From Synura sp. LO234KE (taxonomy: Eukaryota; Sar; Synurophyceae; Synurales; Mallomonadaceae): DNA of 11,166 bases. Positions 6,590 to 11,166 of the stretch are shown one piece after another; the stretch's first letter is position 1; each line of letters opens with the position of its first letter. The notes below the pieces were generated by a model. The model ran no database searches. It saw only the letters and a list, made by a program, of their open reading frames with translations, and was not told the DNA's origin. Where the stretch lies: positions 1-11,166 of the forward strand of contig VKHC01000548.1 of NCBI GenBank assembly GCA_015143735.1, given 5' to 3'. The position numbers and the translations under genes were made by a program.

Positions 6590-8278
6590 TAAACGTGTAA
6601 ACAAAATTGATGGTTTTATATTTCTTGGTAATAAAATACCTTATGCCTTGGTTGCACCTGTTGATATACCTCGCCCTGTTTTTCACGGCTTCCTCATCCT
6701 GATGTATTTGAGATATTATTTTGTCTTTTACTGGTAGTTTCATATATACTCCAGTTGTGGCTACCTTATGGTAAGCTTCCCATCTGGAGGTACAGCACTT
6801 CAACAAACAACGAAATTTCCAAATGATAAGTAGCAAATGAATGATTTTACGCGGATTTCGCTGTTTACATGGAGTATAATTTTCTCGTAACTGGGCAGCA
6901 ACTAATACCTGATTCAAATCCCATACTTGCATATAATGTGTCTATAAATGTTTTATCTTTTGGTCAAAATTTTCAACGTCGGCTTCTATCCACTCGGATC
7001 TTTTAATATCGAAGTAAACATCCAGTAAGCTTTCAATAGATCTGCATATACGTCCTCTAATGATTCAATCGTGTCTCCGTTCTTACAGGTCCAGATCACC
7101 TTCTCCCTTGGTCCGGGTAAAACGCAGTCGTCTTGGCCAATTGAATAATCCTCCAAAGCTACCTGTTACTATTCCTTGCTCTTGCTTAGAAGTTTGAATA
7201 TATTTCATCCCACCATTCTTGAATTTTGAGCATGTCATATGCATAGCAAACATTGACCACCACTCGTTCCAGTTTCCAACCTACAGCCAATAGTTGAATA
7301 TTCCTGAATCTTTCGAACATTATGCACGATAGTTCGCATACGTATAAATTTTTACTAACGTTTGCATCAATCCTCTGCACAAAAGTTATGCCTTGGGGGT
7401 GTCTGGTGAAAATGTTATTATAGCATTACCCAAATGTGCATTGAATGTTGGATTACGAAAAGGATGCATGTTAAAATAACACAATTCAGATAAGTTTTCT
7501 AGTTCCACTTTTGATATTGGTTTTCCTCTGCGCTGCCTTTCTGATGTCCTCACTTTTTCTGGGAATATTGTGTAGAACCCATCGTTGTACGAGTAAGTAC
7601 AATACGTGGGACGCTATGAACAGTTTCCTTCTTGAAGACCGCCTTCTTGTCTTTGTTGCTGGGGGTCAACATCTCCAAAGAATTCTACACGCGGAAATAA
7701 TAGCTTCATACCTTGACCTAATCCATGTAATCGAATAGTATTATCCCAACGTCTCTTTATATTTTCCAATATTCTTTCTCCACCAATAGATCAAAATGAT
7801 GGACTTGATTCAAAAGGAAACTCTCAGGTTGGTTCCGGTATACTTTTATAGATGGTCTTCGAAATTCTACCATTATTTCGATTTAAGGTGCGTAAATAAC
7901 CAATTATTCATTTATTGATATCTTGTTGGAAAAATTTCCTATGGTACACATTACTGGCTTATCATTATTACCAATAATGTCATTATAAGTACACCATCAG
8001 AATAAAAATAATGGACAAGGCATGACATCCATATCAATCTATATTTTAATCATTATTTCAGTCTCCTTCATCCAAAGATTCGTGATATTGGAAACGTACG
8101 TGATCTTTATATTTGTGCATAACCTCCGGATTAATAAGTATATCGCTAATTCAGTACATGGGATCTCTCTGAAAAAGCAAATAGGTTCGATGCCATAGAG
8201 CATATGCGTACACCAAGCTCTAGGCCATGCAACATGAATCGTATCGAAATTATAAACCTTTAGAAAGGATTCTATTCT
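6590..8278 (-). pseudogene. Degenerate CMC/Plavaka-like DNA transposase
   Basis: Following the minus strand across frames gives a long sequence in a consistent order. From 8278: VYNFDTIHVAWPRAW, LYGIEPICFF. Then NITNLWMKE and FYSDG (D at 7998-7996, candidate first catalytic residue), and KPVMCTIGNFSNK (about 7958-7922). Next RWDNTIRLHGLGQGMK, then FPRVEFFGDVDPQQQ (7697 down), QEGNC; LCRGLMQTLVKI; TSKQEQGIVTGSFGG. Then IGQDDCVLPGPREKVIW (about 7140-7090), YADLLKAYWMF, and finally KIIHLL and SRWEAYHKVATTGVY (E at 6779-6777). The order (YxD; PV..TiGN; GD.PQ..GxxxGNC; GLM; K-H-L...E-xxHK) is that of Tnp2/Plavaka-type DDE transposases (family knowledge). Breaks include a TAG and a TGA around 8040-8000, a stop after GNC, a slip at the C/G run near 7396, a TAG near 6988 and a TAG upstream of 6935. 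Some breaks might be introns, but the number points to a dead copy. Confidence 0.5.
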
Positions 8279-8390
8279 TCACACCTACATTATTTCCGGG
8301 AAATGAATCGCTTTGGGGCTCGTTTAAAAACGCGTTGTGCAACAACTCAAGTAATGTTATAAGGCTATATTCTCAAGAAAGCATTTGAAG

Positions 8391-8438
8391 TCCGTAAATA
8401 TATTTATCATAATTTGTCATTGATAAATTAATTACGGA
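8391..8438. repeat. AT-rich hairpin with 18-19-base arms
   Basis: The left arm TCCGTAAATATATTTATCA (8391-8409) and the right arm TGATAAATTAATTACGGA (8421-8438) are near-perfect inverted copies around an 11-base loop. The right arm ends in ATTACGGA, which resembles the motif cluster at 4330-4492. It lies just upstream of the transposase relic and may be an element end or a miniature element remnant. Confidence 0.6.
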
Positions 8439-8439
8439 T

Positions 8440-8700
8440 TTATAATGAACTTGACCGGTTACTGTTTTTTTAGAACATATTATGATTAGCGTCAACAAGA
8501 ATCAGAACAGAATATTCAATATTGAGTATTCTGGCAATTAAGGAACTCAAGATTCAAGGTGACATACAACGGTAATATACTAGAAATCTGCTTTTGACTT
8601 GATCGAACATCGCATATTGCGCTTCAACCCATAACTTGCACTTCGTTGAATACCGGATTTGCAACACACAACTTTGAAGCGCATGAGTGAGTGAATGAGC
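8440..8700. other. Non-coding flank of the copia tail; possible LTR remnant
   Basis: No open frame is seen. A 24-base near-palindrome lies at 8509-8532, with AGAATATT and AGTATTCT ends. On the minus strand this stretch follows the end of the copia RNase H frame, which is where a 3' LTR would be expected. A TGTTG-like start occurs at about 8662 on that strand, but I see no second LTR copy in the window to confirm it. Confidence 0.3.
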
Positions 8701-8701
8701 G

Positions 8702-8899
8702 CTAAGCATGCTGACGAAACATATTACTGCACGCGCGGAAGATTGTAACCGACGAAACGGCCTTGGTTAGATGATAAGCATCCATGTCCGCGGATTGGAC
8801 GTAGATCATTCGAAGTGCGCCGGTAAGGATACAGCTCCGAATGTAATTGATCTTGATACATATGCTTGGAGCACTAAAATTTGACGATGATGTATTCAA
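8702..8899 (-). pseudogene. Ty1/copia RNase H C-terminal fragment
   Basis: The minus-strand frame reads SICIKINYIRSCILTGALR, then MIYVQSADMDAYHLTKAV, ending SNMFRQHA before a stop. Ty1/copia polyproteins end with a very similar run: an H-I-x-I-x-Y-H-x-I-R block, then a hydrophobic L-x-x-V/Y-V strand, then Q-x-A-D-x-L-T-K-A. Here the spacing is kept and only residues differ (for example YHLTKA for the usual AD.LTKA). Only the last 60 or so residues are present; the catalytic part of RNase H is missing. Upstream on the minus strand (above 8900) the reading breaks up and meets the oppositely oriented integrase piece. This is therefore the stranded 3' end of a retrotransposon. Confidence 0.55.
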
Positions 8900-8936
8900 A
8901 TTTCACTACGAGGTTTGTGTATTTTTATTGGATTAG

Positions 8937-10456
8937 TATTATTTTTCTGCATCATCCACTACACGGCTGCTCTCGCTGTCTAACGTAGTCGACCAAGGTT
9001 ACTCATTCGTAGGGGATGCTACGGGAATACGTATACTCAACACCTCTGGTGAAACTATAATTGTCGGCACTCGTGACGAGTCTGGTCTATTTATCTGTCC
9101 AGCAATCGCCCCGCCCCGAAACAATTCGCGCTCAATACGGTGGCTCATTTCACCACTGAACAATGTCGTCGAGCCTAGGAAGTTGTACATCTGCATGACC
9201 TTCTGCTTCATCCAAGCGACCGTGTACTATGCCCTGAAATAGTTGATGTCATCCTACCGCTCAGGATGTACGTAACGCAAGAACCTTATTTGGTCCCTGT
9301 CATGGATACATACCTGGAAAGCTGACCGCTGCAGTAGCTAGCACCGATGTTTTTGACCGAGCTTGCAGCATTTGTTGGACAGCATCTACATATCGACTTC
9401 ATTATCCTGGAAGGTCGGAGCATTGAAGGGAACTATCTGGTTCTCATTGGTATTGATGAACAAAGTGGTGATTGCGTGGGTGCTCCCACTGCCACCAAGA
9501 AACGTTTACCAACACTTGCATCCCTTTGAAGCCTCGTTTTAGCCTTCACGAAGTATAGCCATAGCGTAAAGCATTTACAGCTGATCATGAAAAGATTTTT
9601 GTATCTCTTCACACAGTTCTTGCTAGCAACGGCGTTTGACGCACTCATACTGTTCCCAGGCGGCACGAATCCGCTCCAGTCGAGTGGTTAAGAACAGAAC
9701 TCGAGCCATCTTAAGCAGCCTCTCATACGTCCTCCCAGTTACTCTGTACGCCAAATTGGTTATCTATGTAATTGTTGGTCTTAATTTTCTTCCCAACATA
9801 ACATCCGGCAACGCTACGCCGTTGATATTGGTGGAAGGACGAAAATCCGACTTGTCTAGAGTCCCGACCATTCAATTCGGTGCCGTTGTATCGGCCTACA
9901 TTTCCGCTTGAGATAAGATTCTTGCTCCTCGTGCGAAATATGGTATCATGGTTGGATGGCATTAGGATGCGCGTTTACTTCCCTCATCGAAGTGCGTCGG
10001 GAGTACTTGTACAATATCAGCTAATTGACACCATCCCTGCAAAGTAGGGCTGAGCCCCTCGGCGTCGTGCTCAAAACCCTTCAATCCTGTTGAATTACCC
10101 GAACGCCTTGTCACTCGTGAAGCTTCTTTATTCGAGTCTTGCCCTTTAGATTATGTGCCCATCGAATCTATTTAGCAATTGTCCCTGCTCCTATCGCGAT
10201 TTTTACGCCACCAGGCAATACAGCGCAAGAACCTGCTTTCAGTTCTCCCACACAGAATGCTCTCGCCGATGCTTTCAACGTCGAGCATAGCACAGACGAT
10301 GAGGATAATGCTATTGATAATGCAATTCCCTATCTCGCCGTAATTCCGGGCGAGCTCTTGCAAGAAGGATCTCCAGCTGTTCATCGTTCTACACATATGA
10401 ATAATACCACTACCAAAGCCTATATGGTCGCTACGGAGGGGAGTACGTCTACTTAA
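8937..10456 (+). pseudogene. Ty1/copia pre-integrase, integrase and linker fragment
   Basis: Plus-strand pieces run in copia order. RLLSLSNVVDQGYSF (from 8964) and GETIIVGTRDESGLFIC (about 9040-9095) match the region before integrase; LLLHPS (about 9203) may be the zinc-binding end. Next comes the integrase core: HIDFIILEGRSIEGNYLVLIG with the first catalytic D at 9395-9397, FTADHEKIF with the second D at 9583-9585, and HESAPVEW with a candidate E at 9682-9684. After a frameshift, LSSLSYVLPVTLYAKLVIYV and LNFLPNITSGNATPLILVEG (9712 on) match the conserved segment after the core. The linker holds DKILAPRAKYGIMVGWH (about 9913-9963) and THMNNTTTKAYMVATEG (to 10441), the stretch normally just before reverse transcriptase. 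Several frameshifts and stops (for example near 9625, 9699 and 9964) make it non-functional. It faces opposite to its copia neighbours on both sides. Confidence 0.7.
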
Positions 10457-10656
10457 AAATATTTATGTCAAGGCTGCCGCCTAGCCAACTTTCAGCAGCG
10501 TATTGAGAACTACCGTATTCACTGTAGGAGATGAAGTACCATTGTATGCAAAACGGTGGTGCTTACTGCCATCAGCAACTAGGCGTGCCTTTGTTTTATC
10601 GTACGAACCATCGGGATGAAACTTGTGCCGAAGAAGCATATGAGCACGAATTCTTG
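10456..10656. repeat. Direct repeat within RT, copy 1
   Basis: This block matches 10973-11166 in the same orientation, with high identity in the shared CAGCAGCGTATTGAGAA and ACTAGGCGTGCCTTTG stretches. Copy 1 has about 10 extra bases near 10485 (CGCCTAGCCAAC region). Both encode the start of the copia RT on the minus strand. The offset between copies is about 517 bp. Confidence 0.85.
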
Positions 10657-11166
10657 GAACAAGACGATATTGGAACAGCATGAAAGCGGTCTGGTTGAAA
10701 AAGAACCCATGATGATATGAGAGCTGAGCTCCTTGATATCCTATTGTAGAGAAGAAAGAGGTAAGATGATCATACTATTCTTTGGCGGACTGTTTCAGGC
10801 CATAAAGATAGACTGCTGATTTGATTTCAAGCGAGCCGTTCTCCATATAGCGATCAACGCCAGGCATAGAGCTCCGTAATGGGCTTGCGTATACGGTAGA
10901 GGTGACAGCAGGCAGTTTCATGTACATGTTCTCAGCTTGGATTTTTACATGTAGGTACGCGGAGCTAATATTAGAAACATATATGTCGAGGCTGCTGTTT
11001 CAGCAGCGTATTGAGAATTACTGCATTCACTGTAGGAGATGAAGTATCTTTGTATATGTAGAATGGTGTTGCTTGCTGCCATCAGCAACTAGGCGTGCCT
11101 TTGTTTTATCGTACGAACTATCAGGATAAAACTTATGCCGAAGAAGCATATGAGCACGAATTCTTG
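10457..11166 (-). pseudogene. Ty1/copia reverse transcriptase fragments, front end duplicated
   Basis: Read from the right edge on the minus strand: HMLLRHKFYPD, then KTKARLVADGSK (about 11117-11078), a frameshifted TSSPTVN segment, NISSAYLHVKI (N at 10972-10970 where copia has its first catalytic Asp), MYMKLPA, ENGSLEIKSA and LYGLKQSAKE (10807-10787). This is the standard Ty1/copia RT order. A TAG at 10777-10775 replaces the Trp codon expected after KE. The frame continues YDHLTSFFSTIGYQ. Instead of reaching the YVDD box, it then runs into a second start of RT: RLVPRIRAHMLLRHKF and KARLVADGSK (about 10602-10563), ending after TSSPTVNTVVLNTLLK near 10486. The second copy is intact for 66 codons (10481-10681). 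YVDD is absent from the window, so no active enzyme is encoded here. Confidence 0.75.
10973..11166. repeat. Direct repeat within RT, copy 2 (cut by window edge)
   Basis: This is the second copy of the block at 10456-10656, still matching at the last base of the window, so its true end lies outside. It carries a one-base frameshift between the KARLVADGSK and SPTVN parts that copy 1 does not have. Confidence 0.85.

Noticed and set aside
7511-7738. Plus-strand ORF with a hydrophobic, signal-peptide-like start
   Set aside because: It lies antisense to the better supported transposase segment (FPRVEFFGD, EGNC); the hydrophobic start is probably a by-product.
8951-8966. CCACTACACGG as a second CACTA-type terminus for a larger transposon starting at 6182
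   Set aside because: The orientation is wrong for a right-hand end, the match is poor after CACTA, and the bases are accounted for by the copia pre-integrase frame.
9433-9666. Minus-strand ORFs opposite the integrase (also 9723-9962 and 8999-9211)
   Set aside because: They are antisense to clear copia integrase and pre-integrase motifs on the plus strand and contain no recognisable domain.

Overview
This is a gene-poor, repeat-rich stretch of eukaryotic nuclear DNA. There are no operons, ribosome binding sites or long uninterrupted genes. Coding traces are short, broken by frameshifts and stops, and often bounded by plausible GT/AG splice sites. The clearest traces come from mobile elements: a Ty1/copia retrotransposon and a CMC/Plavaka-like DNA transposase. 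Base composition is moderate to AT-rich by eye, with one GC-rich island at about 3.0-4.1 kb. I cannot name the organism. A transposon-rich alga (a red alga is possible), an oomycete or a fungus would all fit.

Layout. 1-900: a minus-strand partial gene whose best exon (320-587) looks like a SAM-type helical domain, with a possible upstream exon at 745-831. 900-1800: no gene seen, apart from a tRNA-like scrap near 1545. 1812-2340 (+): a decayed protein-kinase-like gene with a recognisable HxDxxxxN catalytic loop and a frameshift at an A-run. 2473-2937 and 5624-6128: two copies of a roughly 0.5 kb direct repeat. Between them lie (a) a plus-strand remnant of a Gly/Arg-rich protein carrying about 15 copies of a 39-bp, 13-residue repeat (3000-4281), (b) a cluster of GGATAATTACGG-type motifs (4330-4492), and (c) a 240-codon minus-strand open frame of unknown function (4662-5385), the longest in the window. 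6182-6285: a 104-bp CACTA-type miniature element with inverted ends and a 3-bp flanking duplication.

6590-8278 (-): a heavily broken transposase of CMC/Plavaka-like architecture, recognised only by following it across frames. 8702-11166: pieces of one or more Ty1/copia elements in conflicting orientations. The RNase H tail (8702-8899) and reverse transcriptase (10457-11166) are on the minus strand. The pre-integrase/integrase/linker piece (8937-10456) lies between them on the plus strand. The reverse transcriptase front end is also duplicated head to tail.

The genes do not form a pathway. The window reads as a graveyard of mobile elements with a few captured or stranded host-like exons. The most interesting items are the hidden 13-residue repeat gene enclosed by the large direct repeats, the inverted core of the copia mosaic, and the CACTA-type miniature element next to the transposase relic. 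All family assignments come from motifs read by eye; no database search was run.
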